Assembly: GCA_003224835.1 (NCBI GenBank)
Contig: QHZX01000188.1
Coordinates: 1-13,030, forward strand
From: Acidobacteriota bacterium
GTDB lineage: Bacteria > Acidobacteriota > Terriglobia > Terriglobales > Acidobacteriaceae
Reading direction: 5' to 3'
Length of the DNA: 13,030 nt
In this document: in pieces, positions 5,873-13,030 of the stretch
How positions within the stretch are numbered: position 1 is the first letter of the stretch
Layout: each line of letters starts with the position of its first letter
Notes under the pieces: generated by a model
Seen by the model: the letters and a program-made list of their open reading frames with translations, nothing else
What the model was told of the DNA's origin: nothing
Databases searched by the model: none
Program-made: the position numbers and the translations under genes

Positions 5873-7147
5873 GTGAAAAACAAGACCGGAAATGAAGAAA
5901 TTCTTCGCTGCTCGTTCTGTCATAAATCACAGGACGCGGTTGCCAAGCTGATCTCCTCTCCGAGCGACTATCCGCGGGCATATATTTGCGACGAGTGCGT
6001 AGCAGTCTGCAATTCCATTTTGGAAGATGACCGCGCAGCAACGCCGGCAGCCACAACTCCCAACCAGCTTCCCAAACCGCAAGAGGTCAAGACATTTCTC
6101 GATGAGTACGTGATTGGGCAGGAGCAAACCAAAAAGAAACTCGCGGTCGCCGTTTACAACCATTACAAGCGGATCTACATGAATCGTCAACGCACAGGCG
6201 ATGGCATTGAGCTCACAAAATCGAACATCATGCTGATCGGTCCCACCGGAACTGGGAAGACGTTGATGGCTCAGACTCTGGCCCGAATGCTGGACGTGCC
6301 ATTCGCGATTGTGGACGCAACCACTCTGACCGAAGCGGGATACGTCGGTGAAGACGTTGAAAACATTATCCTGAAGTTGTTGCAGGCCGCGGATGGGGAT
6401 GTAGGCCGCGCACAAACCGGAATTATTTACATCGACGAAGTGGACAAGATCGGTCGCAAAGATGAGAACCCGTCCATTACCAGAGATGTTTCGGGCGAAG
6501 GCGTTCAGCAGGCCCTACTAAAAATATTGGAAGGAACAATCGCCAATGTTCCTCCGCAGGGCGGGCGTAAGCACCCGCACCAGGAATTCACCCCGGTGGA
6601 CACCACCAACATTCTGTTCATTTGCGGTGGAGCGTTTGTAGGCTTGGACAAGATTATCGGCCGTCGCGCGGGCCGCAAAGCTCTGGGCTTCCGGAATGAA
6701 GAAGAACAACCCCAAGACGTAGTTCCCGATCGCAAACGTAATTTTGAACTTTTAAGCGACGTGCAACCAGAAGACCTGATCAAGTTTGGCCTTATCCCAG
6801 AGTTCGTTGGCCGTTTGCCTGTGGTGGGCGTGCTCGAAGACCTCGACGAACAAACCCTCATTGAAATCCTGACGCGTCCCAAGAACGCCATTGTCAAGCA
6901 GTATCAGCGCCTCTTCGAGTTTGAGAATGTGCGCCTCAAATTCAGCGACGACGCTCTTCGCGCAGTCGCCCGCCAAGCCATGGTTCGCAAGGTGGGGGCC
7001 CGCGGTCTGCGTATGATCCTCGAAGAGTTGATGCTTGACTTGATGTACCACCTGCCAAGCCAAAAGAAAGTAAAAGAGTTCGAAGTCACTCGCGAAATGG
7101 TTGAAAAACGTAACGTTTCGCTTACTATGATGGAGAAGGCAGGATAA
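5873..7147 (+). CDS. clpX: ATP-dependent Clp protease ATP-binding subunit ClpX
   Basis: ClpX is the AAA+ hexameric unfoldase that delivers tagged proteins to ClpP. The 424-residue product (E. coli 424) has all landmarks. These are the zinc-binding domain with Cys13, Cys16, Cys39 and Cys42; Walker A GPTGTGKT (123-130); the pore-1 loop GYVGED (156-161); Walker B IIYIDEVDK (184-192); the RKH pore-entrance loop RKHPHQEF (232-239); and sensor 2 GARG (375-378). The tripeptide that docks into ClpP is LGF (271-273), a conservative variant of the E. coli IGF loop. The GTG start at 5873 follows AAAGGAG (5856-5862) at 10 bases. Adjacency to clpP implies coordinated production of the complex. Confidence 0.97.
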   Translation: MKNKTGNEEILRCSFCHKSQDAVAKLISSPSDYPRAYICDECVAVCNSILEDDRAATPAATTPNQLPKPQEVKTFLDEYVIGQEQTKKKLAVAVYNHYKRIYMNRQRTGDGIELTKSNIMLIGPTGTGKTLMAQTLARMLDVPFAIVDATTLTEAGYVGEDVENIILKLLQAADGDVGRAQTGIIYIDEVDKIGRKDENPSITRDVSGEGVQQALLKILEGTIANVPPQGGRKHPHQEFTPVDTTNILFICGGAFVGLDKIIGRRAGRKALGFRNEEEQPQDVVPDRKRNFELLSDVQPEDLIKFGLIPEFVGRLPVVGVLEDLDEQTLIEILTRPKNAIVKQYQRLFEFENVRLKFSDDALRAVARQAMVRKVGARGLRMILEELMLDLMYHLPSQKKVKEFEVTREMVEKRNVSLTMMEKAG

Positions 7148-7151
7148 CCGG

Positions 7152-7264
7152 CCCTTAGCCTTAGCTGTTAGCTCTTAGCTTTTTCGTGAAGGATGCCAGC
7201 AGGCTGATAGACTGTGTTTGGGGCTTGGAGCCAAAGGCTTAGCTAGGAGCTTACTTTTTCGTGA
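7152..7264 (+). repeat. Imperfect direct repeat around the lon start
   Basis: The spacer between clpX and lon contains two related blocks, 7152-7189 and about 7230-7264. Both are built from TTAGCT-like words and end with the identical 11 bases CTTTTTCGTGA (7179-7189 and 7254-7264). The second copy contains the lon Shine-Dalgarno AGGAG (7245-7249) and the GTG start. The first copy therefore carries a GTG at 7186 in the same frame, opening an 18-codon frame closed by TAG at 7240. No Shine-Dalgarno precedes it, so a leader peptide is only a possibility. Confidence 0.5.
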
Positions 7265-9669
7265 CCACACCCAAGGAAAAATTCGAGACCCGAAAGCTAC
7301 CCATGATGCCCATACGGGACGTGGTCATCTTTCCGTATATGATGACGCCGTTCGTGGTGGGCCGTGAATCGAGCGTTCGCGCGCTGGAAGAAGCGCTGGC
7401 CTCGGATAAGAAGATATTTCTCGCCACTCAGCACGATGCCAGCATCGATGAGCCCAAATCAAATGAGATTTATCAGATCGGGACAGTGGTCAACATCGTT
7501 CAAAGCCTTAAGCTGCCCGACGGCAATATCAAGGTGCTGGTCGAAGGAATTGAGCGCGGCAAAGTTCTCCAGATAACAGACACTGAAGGCTTCATGCAGG
7601 CGACGGTCCGGCTGGCTCGTTACACCGTCGAGACCAATGCCCAACTCGAAGCTGCAATGCAGCGAGTCACGACGCTATTCGAGCAATACGTGAAGCTCTG
7701 CCAATCGCTTAACTACGAAACCATGATCGCAGCCGTGCGCATGGAGGATCCAGCCAAACTCACGGACACGATCGCTGCGAACCTTCAACTGTCAATCGAA
7801 GAAAAACAAGAGCTGCTGGAAATTTTTGATCCGGCCGAGCGTCTCACCCGCATTGCGGACGTTCTCGATATCGAAATCGAAAAGCTCAACATGGACCGCA
7901 CCATCCAGTCCCGGGTGAAGCGGCAGATGGAGCGCGCGCAAAAAGAGTACTACCTCAACGAAAAGATTAAAGCTATCCAGAAGGAACTGGGACGCGGCGA
8001 GAAGAGCGAATTCGATGAGCTAAAGAAGAAAATCGAAAAAGCCGGCATGTCAAAAGAGGTCAAGGAAAAGGCACTCCAGGAGCTTAAGAAGCTTGAGGCC
8101 ATGCCGCCGATGTCAGCCGAGTCCACTGTTTCGCGCAACTATCTTGATTGGCTGCTCGCGGTTCCATGGAAAAAGCGCTCCAAGGAAATTCGCAACATCT
8201 CGCGTGCCGAAAAGGTTCTCAACGAAGATCATTATGGGTTAGAGAAAATCAAGGAACGCATCCTTGAGTTTCTCGCCGTTCGGCAGTTGGTAAAAAACCC
8301 GAAGGGATCGATTCTGTGCTTTGTTGGCCCTCCCGGCGTTGGCAAAACCTCGCTGGGAATGTCAATCGCGAAAGCCACCGGGCGCAAGTTTGTTCGCATG
8401 TCGCTGGGCGGAGTGCGTGATGAAGCCGAGATTCGTGGTCATCGGCGCACCTACATTGGCGCGCTCCCCGGTCAGATTATCCAGATGATGAAAAAGGCCG
8501 GAACCAAGAACCCGGTCTTCATGCTCGACGAAGTGGACAAAATGTCCATGGATTTCCGCGGCGATCCATCCGCCGCCCTGCTCGAAGTGCTGGACCCCGA
8601 GCAGAATTTCATGTTCGTCGACCACTATCTTGACGTGGAATACGACCTGTCACAGGTCTTCTTCGTAGCCACTGCTAACGTTCTCCACACGATTCCACCG
8701 GCTCTCCAGGATCGCATGGAAGTATTGCGCCTGCACGGTTACACCGAGGCTGAGAAGGTTGAAATCGCGAAACAGTTTCTGGTCAAGAAGCAGATGGAGC
8801 AGGCCGGCCTTAACGAAAAGAATATAAAGTTTACTGACGAAGCGATTACCACACTGATTCGCAACTACACCCGGGAAGCCGGCGTGCGCAATCTTGAACG
8901 CGAGATCGGGAACATCTGCCGTAAGGTCGCTCGCAAGGTTGTAAAGGAAGGCGCGAATTACACCGCGGCCATCGGCGCGGAGAATGTGAATGATTTCCTG
9001 GGCGTCCTCAAATTCCGCGACACGCTCGCGCACGAGAAGAGCGAAATCGGATTGGTGACCGGACTTGCCTGGACCGAAGTTGGCGGTTCAATCTTGAGCA
9101 CCGAGGCCAGCGTAGTCGATGGCAAAGGTAAGCTCACTCTTACCGGGAAGCTCGGAGACGTGATGCAGGAATCCGCGCACGCCGCGATGTCCTACACTCG
9201 TTCGCGAGCCCAGCGCCTTGGCCTGACGCGTGAGTTCTACCGCAATTTCGATATTCACGTGCACGTGCCTGAGGGAGCGATCCCCAAAGATGGCCCGTCG
9301 GCCGGAATTACCATCGCGACGGCAATTGCCAGCGCGTTGAGCAAAATTCCCGTACGTCGCGACATCGCCATGACCGGTGAGATCACGCTCCGCGGCAAGG
9401 TTCTCCCAATCGGCGGACTCAAAGAAAAGTTGCTGGCTGCACATCGTGCGGGCCTTTTCGAAGTCATCCTGCCTAAGGACAACGAGAAAGATATAGCTGA
9501 GGTACCTGAAAACCTGCGCAGTGCCATGAAGCTGCACTTTGTTGAAACCATGGATCAGGTGCTTGCCCTGGCGCTGGAACAGCCGCTGCCTCAGACAGAT
9601 ATGTCCGGCGAGGCTTCTCAGACGATCCCGCTCAGCGGTCCTTCCGAAGGCCCTGCGGCGCACCAATAA
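7261..9669 (+). CDS. lon: ATP-dependent Lon protease (LonA)
   Basis: Lon is a homohexameric AAA+ serine protease that degrades misfolded and short-lived regulatory proteins in the cytoplasm. The 802-residue product (E. coli 784) has the LonA order. The N-terminal substrate-binding LAN domain (about 12-205, LPMMPIRDVVIFPYM) is followed by a charged coiled-coil linker (about 220-285). The AAA+ module has Walker A GPPGVGKT (356-363) and Walker B VFMLDEVDK (D423, E424). The protease domain has Ser680 in PKDGPSAG and Lys723 in GGLKEKLLAA, spaced as in the E. coli S679/K722 dyad. About 25 terminal residues, rich in Ser, Gly and Pro, extend past the usual end and look disordered. The GTG start is preceded by AGGAG at 11 bases. 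No CIRCE or HAIR heat-shock operator was seen upstream. Confidence 0.97.
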   Translation: MTTPKEKFETRKLPMMPIRDVVIFPYMMTPFVVGRESSVRALEEALASDKKIFLATQHDASIDEPKSNEIYQIGTVVNIVQSLKLPDGNIKVLVEGIERGKVLQITDTEGFMQATVRLARYTVETNAQLEAAMQRVTTLFEQYVKLCQSLNYETMIAAVRMEDPAKLTDTIAANLQLSIEEKQELLEIFDPAERLTRIADVLDIEIEKLNMDRTIQSRVKRQMERAQKEYYLNEKIKAIQKELGRGEKSEFDELKKKIEKAGMSKEVKEKALQELKKLEAMPPMSAESTVSRNYLDWLLAVPWKKRSKEIRNISRAEKVLNEDHYGLEKIKERILEFLAVRQLVKNPKGSILCFVGPPGVGKTSLGMSIAKATGRKFVRMSLGGVRDEAEIRGHRRTYIGALPGQIIQMMKKAGTKNPVFMLDEVDKMSMDFRGDPSAALLEVLDPEQNFMFVDHYLDVEYDLSQVFFVATANVLHTIPPALQDRMEVLRLHGYTEAEKVEIAKQFLVKKQMEQAGLNEKNIKFTDEAITTLIRNYTREAGVRNLEREIGNICRKVARKVVKEGANYTAAIGAENVNDFLGVLKFRDTLAHEKSEIGLVTGLAWTEVGGSILSTEASVVDGKGKLTLTGKLGDVMQESAHAAMSYTRSRAQRLGLTREFYRNFDIHVHVPEGAIPKDGPSAGITIATAIASALSKIPVRRDIAMTGEITLRGKVLPIGGLKEKLLAAHRAGLFEVILPKDNEKDIAEVPENLRSAMKLHFVETMDQVLALALEQPLPQTDMSGEASQTIPLSGPSEGPAAHQ

Positions 9670-9680
9670 GAAACTCCTTC

Positions 9681-9710
9681 GGGCCCAGATAAAAGCCTGG
9701 GTATCCTTAT
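9681..9710 (+). terminator. Weak hairpin after lon
   Basis: CCCAG (9684-9688) and CTGGG (9697-9701) form a 5-bp stem with an 8-base loop, 14 bases after the lon stop codon. The downstream bases TATCCTTATCC have no U-run, so intrinsic termination is doubtful. It is listed because a promoter-like sequence for the next gene follows it. Confidence 0.25.
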
Positions 9711-9721
9711 CCCTGGTCCCC

Positions 9722-9750
9722 TACACAACGCACGGACGACGCACTACAAT
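9722..9750 (+). promoter_or_regulatory. Candidate promoter of the small membrane protein gene
   Basis: TACACA (9722-9727, 4/6 of TTGACA) and TACAAT (9745-9750, 5/6 of TATAAT) are separated by 17 bases. Transcription would begin near 9757, leaving about nine untranslated bases before the ATG at 9766. This fits the absence of a Shine-Dalgarno there. Confidence 0.35.
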
Positions 9751-9765
9751 CTCAATATTGTCGCC

Positions 9766-9987
9766 ATGCTTCCACGGATGTCGATTCACGTAAAGGGCAC
9801 GACCGGGCTGGTGATCGCTGCCGTAATTATGATGGCAGTGCTGATCGCCTTCCCTGCCTATCGTGTGTTCCTTGCCATCAGTCTTGGAATCGGGATCATC
9901 GTGGCGCTCATCCTTCACCTACGCAACAAATACCGGCCCATTGATGACAAGGACGTAGACAACAAGCGGCCGCTGGGATTGGATTAG
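9766..9987 (+). CDS. Small two-helix membrane protein of unknown function
   Basis: The 73-residue product has a short N-terminus (MLPRMSIHVKGTT), two hydrophobic segments (about 14-31 and 34-51) with FPAYR as the turn, and a charged soluble tail (HLRNKYRPIDDKDVDNKRP). Charge distribution suggests a hairpin with both ends in the cytoplasm. I do not recognise a family. It lies between lon and engB, 45 bases before engB, in the same orientation. A methionine at 9778 is an alternative start. No Shine-Dalgarno is evident, and a promoter-like pair sits just upstream. Support for coding is the clear membrane topology and the fit into an otherwise unexplained gap between genes. A helper role for a membrane protease is conceivable, but nothing in the sequence shows it. 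Confidence 0.65.
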   Translation: MLPRMSIHVKGTTGLVIAAVIMMAVLIAFPAYRVFLAISLGIGIIVALILHLRNKYRPIDDKDVDNKRPLGLD

Positions 9988-10032
9988 ACTTCACCAACTT
10001 GCAACTTCCAGCGAGAAACCCGAAACTGAGTT

Positions 10033-10653
10033 GTGCGAGTTCTTTCCAGATTCATGACGTCAGCCACGGCCACGAACCAGTTCCCTGCTCCGGCAATTCC
10101 CGAAGTCGCGTTTCTGGGCCGATCGAACGTCGGGAAATCGAGCGTCATCAATTCCCTCTTGGGTACCAAGATCGCGAAGACCAGTTCCACCCCAGGCCGA
10201 ACGCGTTCCATTAATTTTTTTGAAGTGCGCTGGCCGGGAAGGCCGCAGCCCGAGGTGGTGTTCTCGGATCTTCCCGGCTACGGTTATGCACGTGTTCCAC
10301 GCGAAATCGCAAGCCAGTGGTCAGGATTCATCGAGCCTTACTTGAAGGAACGGCGCTGCCTGGCCCTGTGCCTCGCGCTGGTAGATTTGAACGTTCCTCC
10401 GCAGGATAGCGACAAGGAACTCCTGGATTTCCTGAATTCGATTGGGCGCCCGTTTCTTATGGTCGGAACCAAAGCCGACAAACTCTCCGGCAACACGCTG
10501 CGAAAATCCATCGAGGCCTTCACTAAAGACATGCCACACCTAAGGATTGTCCCCTTTTCTGCGAGGACTGGCCTCGGCCGCGACGAACTCTGGCAAGAAA
10601 TTCGGCAATTTATTCACAATTTTTCGGCGCATTCACCGGAGCTTGCGCTGTGA
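10033..10653 (+). CDS. engB: Ribosome-biogenesis GTP-binding protein EngB/YsxC
   Basis: EngB (YsxC/YihA) is an essential TrmE-Era-like GTPase needed for a late step of 50S assembly. The 206-residue product shows all G motifs: G1 GRSNVGKS (29-36), G2 Thr53 within STPGRTRS, G3 DLPGYGYA (79-86), G4 TKAD (146-149) and G5 SA (176-177). The stretch SRFMTSATATNQFPAPAIPEVAF before G1 matches the family's usual lead-in, which favours the GTG at 10033. This is also the first possible start, because an in-frame TGA lies at 10027. ATG at 10054 would remove part of that lead-in. The Shine-Dalgarno is poor. In Bacillus subtilis ysxC directly follows lonA. Here the two are separated by one small membrane gene. 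Confidence 0.95.
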   Translation: MRVLSRFMTSATATNQFPAPAIPEVAFLGRSNVGKSSVINSLLGTKIAKTSSTPGRTRSINFFEVRWPGRPQPEVVFSDLPGYGYARVPREIASQWSGFIEPYLKERRCLALCLALVDLNVPPQDSDKELLDFLNSIGRPFLMVGTKADKLSGNTLRKSIEAFTKDMPHLRIVPFSARTGLGRDELWQEIRQFIHNFSAHSPELAL

Positions 10654-10746
10654 TCCTTTGCCGGTTTCGGCGCGGCACTCATCGTCCACTCTTGGTCACT
10701 TCACAAAGCGATTTATTACATCCAGCTATATTCGGTATATTGAATC

Positions 10747-11703
10747 GTGGCACTCTACCTGATCACTGGAATAGCGGGGTTCATCGGTTCATCGCTCGCC
10801 CGGGCACTCATAGCACAAGGCGATGAGGTCCGCGGCGTTGATAATTTTTCCACTGGCAAACGCCATAATGTGGCTGACATCCTCGGCCAAATTGATCTCC
10901 GCGAAGTTGATCTGCTCGACTTCGATGGACTTCACCAGGCGTGTCGCGGCGTCGACTATGTCTTCCATGAAGCCGCGATCCCCTCCGTACCGAAATCTGT
11001 GCTTGATCCGTTGGGCAGTAATCGCGCAAATGTGGACGGGACCGTGCACCTGCTCATAGCTGCCCGAGATGCCAAGGTCAAGCGTGTGGTCTATGCGGCA
11101 TCATCCTCCGCCTATGGCGACACTCCCACGCTTCCCAAGCATGAAGGAATGCTGCCTAATCCGATTTCGCCCTACGCTGTCGCGAAGTTGACCGGCGAGT
11201 ACTACATGACGTCTTTTTATCGCTGCTACGGTTTGGAGACAGTGTCGTTGCGCTACTTCAATATTTTCGGCCCGCGTCAGGATCCAACATCGCCATATTC
11301 CGGCGTTCTAGCCAAGTTCATTACGCAAATGTTGAGCGGCGAACAGCCGACCATCCTGGGAGATGGAACTCAAAGCCGTGATTTCACATATATCGATAAT
11401 GCCGTCCATGCCAATCTGCTCGCAGTGAAAGCGCCGGCATCGCAAGTTGCGGGACAGGTCTTTAATGTGGCCACCGCAAAGCGCGCCGACTTGAACCAGG
11501 CATTTCAACTCCTCAAAAAAATCACCGGCTACCCCGGAGAGGCAAAATACGGCCCGACGCGTTCAGGCGACGTGAAGCATTCACTTGCAGATTTATCACG
11601 CTCCGAAAAACACCTCGGCTACACACCAAAGGTCGATTTCGAGGAAGGCTTGCGACGCACTGTCGATTGGTACCGCGGCCAATTTAAGGCCGCAGAAGCA
11701 TAG
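10747..11703 (+). CDS. NAD-dependent nucleotide-sugar epimerase, WbpP-like (UDP-GlcNAc 4-epimerase type)
   Basis: This is an extended short-chain dehydrogenase of 318 residues that interconverts C4 epimers of UDP-sugars for envelope polysaccharides. The Rossmann glycine motif TGIAGFIG (7-14) and Asp32 in VDNFSTG indicate NAD binding. The catalytic residues are the serines in ASSSAYGD (118-125), Tyr143 and Lys147 in SPYAVAK. RYFNIFGPRQDP (169-180) and SRDFTYIDNAV (210-220) are typical of this group. In SGDVKHSLAD, Ser279 aligns with the 'gatekeeper' that is Tyr299 in E. coli GalE and Ser306 in WbpP. A small residue there permits N-acetylated substrates, so UDP-GlcNAc/UDP-GalNAc is the best guess. 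A UDP-glucuronate or UDP-glucose epimerase is the alternative. The GTG at 10747 has no Shine-Dalgarno, and TATATT words lie at 10727-10732 and 10736-10741. No other sugar genes accompany it. Confidence 0.85.
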   Translation: MALYLITGIAGFIGSSLARALIAQGDEVRGVDNFSTGKRHNVADILGQIDLREVDLLDFDGLHQACRGVDYVFHEAAIPSVPKSVLDPLGSNRANVDGTVHLLIAARDAKVKRVVYAASSSAYGDTPTLPKHEGMLPNPISPYAVAKLTGEYYMTSFYRCYGLETVSLRYFNIFGPRQDPTSPYSGVLAKFITQMLSGEQPTILGDGTQSRDFTYIDNAVHANLLAVKAPASQVAGQVFNVATAKRADLNQAFQLLKKITGYPGEAKYGPTRSGDVKHSLADLSRSEKHLGYTPKVDFEEGLRRTVDWYRGQFKAAEA

Positions 11704-11805
11704 GGGCTTTCGGAAAGAGGGCAATGCTTATCGGCCTGAAGTCGGTCCTCGGCACGTTACCTCAGGCACTTTCTTCGCTCGCAACCCTGGAGCTAAAGTC
11801 AACCT

Positions 11806-12000
11806 ATGACTTCCAGCGCTCGAACCGCCAAGAGCTACATCTGCTTGCAATGCGAAATGCCTGAACCAAAGTGCCTGTGCGAGAAATACTGCTGCACTTG
11901 TCAAAGCCAACTGGGCATACGTCTTTGCGAGGACGGACTGCTTTATTGCGTTCCGTGCCGTGAGGCTTGCGGGCACAACGCTCCGCCAGAAGAGGGATAA
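11806..12000 (+). CDS. Small cysteine-rich, probably zinc-binding protein
   Basis: The 64-residue product has 11 cysteines (13, 16, 23, 25, 29, 30, 32, 41, 48, 51, 55) plus His57, arranged largely as CxxC/CxC pairs: CLQC, CLC, CCTC, then CVPC and CREACGH. This spacing suggests two small zinc ribbons or knuckles. An iron-sulfur or metallothionein-like role is less likely because the cysteines are interspersed with hydrophobic and aromatic residues. There is no signal peptide, so it is presumably cytoplasmic. I do not recognise the family. ATG at 11806 has GGAG at 11789-11792, 13 bases away, which is loose. It follows the epimerase by 102 bases and converges on the mutase gene with only 23 bases between the stop codons. 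The preceding 102 bases show no clear promoter. Confidence 0.7.
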   Translation: MTSSARTAKSYICLQCEMPEPKCLCEKYCCTCQSQLGIRLCEDGLLYCVPCREACGHNAPPEEG

Positions 12001-12023
12001 AAGAACGAGGAAGTTGCCAGAGT

Positions 12024-13030
12024 TCAGATCACAACAGTTTCCTGATATTCGCCAAACACCGCTCGCATGGCGTCTGAAATTTCTCCTACTGTGGCATAAG
12101 CCTCGACTGCATCCACAATTTTTGGCATCAGGTTCTCGCCGGAGCGCGCCGCGTTCTGAACCGACTTGATCGCGTTGTTCCATGCTCTTTGATCGCGTTT
12201 TGCCCGCAATGCTCGCAGCCGCTCCACCTGCTTCTGTTCCAGCGATTCATCGATCCGTTGGATAGGCACTTGGCCACGGCTCTCCTGAGTGAACCGGTTC
12301 ACCCCCACCACCGTAGCTTCTCCAGTCTCTATCGATTTCTGCTGTTCGTACGCAGCATTCTGAATTTCTTGCTGCACGAAGCCACGCTCAATGGCTTTCA
12401 ACATGCCGCCCAGGACTTCAATTTTCTGCAGGTAATCACTGGCGCGTTTTTCTATTTCGTCGGTCAACGATTCCACAAAATACGAGCCCGCTAGCGGGTC
12501 GATGGTATTTGGTACACCCGATTCGAATGCGACAATCTGCTGTGTCCGCAACGCGATTCGCGCCGCCTGCTCCGTTGGCAGGGAGAGCGCTTCGTCATAC
12601 GAATTGGTATGCAGAGACTGCGTGCCGCCAAGCACTGCCGCCAGCGCCTGGATCGCAGTGCGGACGATGTTATTTTCCGGCTGTCGGGCGGTGAGAGTAG
12701 ATCCCGCAGTCTGGGTGTGAAAGCGCAGCATCCATGAACGTGGGTTTTTCGCTCCGAGTTTTTCGCGCATGATTCGCGCCCACATACGGCGGGCGGCGCG
12801 GAACTTTGCCACCTCTTCCAAAAAATTATTGTGCGCGTTAAAAAAGAAAGAAAGTCGCGGCGCGAATACATCCACATCCAATCCTGCCTGCAGCGCGGCT
12901 TCAACGTACGCGACTCCATTACCCAAAGTGAAAGCAACTTCCTGGACCGCAGTAGCGCCGGCCTCCCGCATGTGGTATCCGGAAATCGAAATCGTGTTCC
13001 ACTCCGGCACATGCCCGCTCGCCCATGCAA
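12024..13030 (-). CDS. Acyl-CoA mutase large subunit (methylmalonyl-CoA mutase type), C-terminal part
   Basis: Coenzyme B12-dependent acyl-CoA mutases rearrange the carbon skeleton, for example (R)-methylmalonyl-CoA to succinyl-CoA in propionate degradation. The visible part is about 334 residues; the reading frame stays open to the window edge at 13030, so the N-terminus is missing. WNTISISGYHMREAGATA contains the Tyr-His pair equivalent to Y243/H244 of the Propionibacterium enzyme. APRLSFFFNAHNNFLEEVAKFRAARRMWARIMRE, RSWMLRFHTQTAGSTLT and LGGTQSLHTNSYDEALSLPTE are family hallmarks. The chain ends (EYQETVVI) without a B12-binding DxHxxG domain, so this is the separate large subunit (about 520-550 residues) that partners a small cobalamin-binding protein encoded elsewhere. 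The substrate-selecting residues lie in the missing part, so methylmalonyl-, isobutyryl- and ethylmalonyl-CoA mutases cannot be told apart. A GTG at 13010 is not the true start, because conserved sequence (ASGHVPEWN) continues upstream. Confidence 0.93.
   Translation of the reverse strand, partial: AWASGHVPEWNTISISGYHMREAGATAVQEVAFTLGNGVAYVEAALQAGLDVDVFAPRLSFFFNAHNNFLEEVAKFRAARRMWARIMREKLGAKNPRSWMLRFHTQTAGSTLTARQPENNIVRTAIQALAAVLGGTQSLHTNSYDEALSLPTEQAARIALRTQQIVAFESGVPNTIDPLAGSYFVESLTDEIEKRASDYLQKIEVLGGMLKAIERGFVQQEIQNAAYEQQKSIETGEATVVGVNRFTQESRGQVPIQRIDESLEQKQVERLRALRAKRDQRAWNNAIKSVQNAARSGENLMPKIVDAVEAYATVGEISDAMRAVFGEYQETVVI

Noticed and set aside
5927..6415. Long minus-strand frame opposite clpX (162 codons)
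   Set aside because: It is a shadow of a strongly conserved gene, with no motif and no start signals. The same applies to 9088-9666 opposite lon, 4720-5220 opposite tig and 3319-3684 opposite the VWA gene.
7148..7260. CIRCE or HAIR heat-shock operator before lon
   Set aside because: Neither the CIRCE (TTAGCACTC-N9-GAGTGCTAA) nor the HAIR inverted repeat is present. The TTAGCT words are part of the local duplication.
9681..9710. Strong rho-independent terminator after lon
   Set aside because: The stem is only 5 bp and no U-run follows, so it is listed only as a weak hairpin.
12189..12720. Plus-strand frames over the mutase region
   Set aside because: They lie antisense to a clearly coding, family-conserved mutase frame and have no recognisable domains.

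Overview
The window is a chromosomal housekeeping segment from a bacterium of moderately high GC, most likely an acidobacterium (Acidobacteriota, Terriglobia/Koribacter-like). This placement is an inference. It rests on a secreted von Willebrand factor A protein of the type that is very abundant in acidobacteria, on short dispersed and palindromic intergenic repeats, and on the heavy use of GTG/TTG starts (8 of the 11 genes whose start lies in the window). No virus, plasmid, transposase, integrase or CRISPR array is visible.

Layout. Positions 1-264 hold a structured RNA that I identify as 6S RNA (about 73-259), with a plausible promoter in front and a U-run behind. Positions 274-527 are a pyrimidine-rich 21-bp tandem repeat with an inverted copy upstream. 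Next come lgt (lipoprotein diacylglyceryl transferase, with unusual active-site residues), a 186-bp imperfect palindrome, rluD-type pseudouridine synthase, and a secreted VWA protein. A strong hairpin separates these from the core proteostasis cluster tig-clpP-clpX-lon. After lon come a small two-helix membrane protein, engB (ribosome-assembly GTPase), a nucleotide-sugar epimerase probably acting on UDP-GlcNAc/GalNAc, and a 64-residue cysteine-rich protein. On the opposite strand, converging on it, is the C-terminal part of an acyl-CoA (methylmalonyl-CoA type) mutase large subunit that runs off the right edge.

How the genes work together. Trigger factor receives nascent chains at the ribosome, ClpXP and Lon degrade damaged or regulatory proteins, and RluD and EngB act on the large ribosomal subunit. 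The centre of the window is therefore a ribosome and protein quality-control neighbourhood. The tig-clp-lon order is conserved in many bacteria, and lon next to engB recalls lonA-ysxC of Bacillus. Lgt, the VWA protein and the epimerase serve the cell envelope, and the mutase belongs to propionate/branched-acid metabolism. All genes except the mutase read rightward.

The observations most worth checking are the 6S RNA, the Lgt with Ser/Cys replacements at catalytic-motif positions, the cysteine-rich small protein, the palindromic element between lgt and rluD, and the small membrane protein inserted between lon and engB. I did not find a convincing new multi-gene system.
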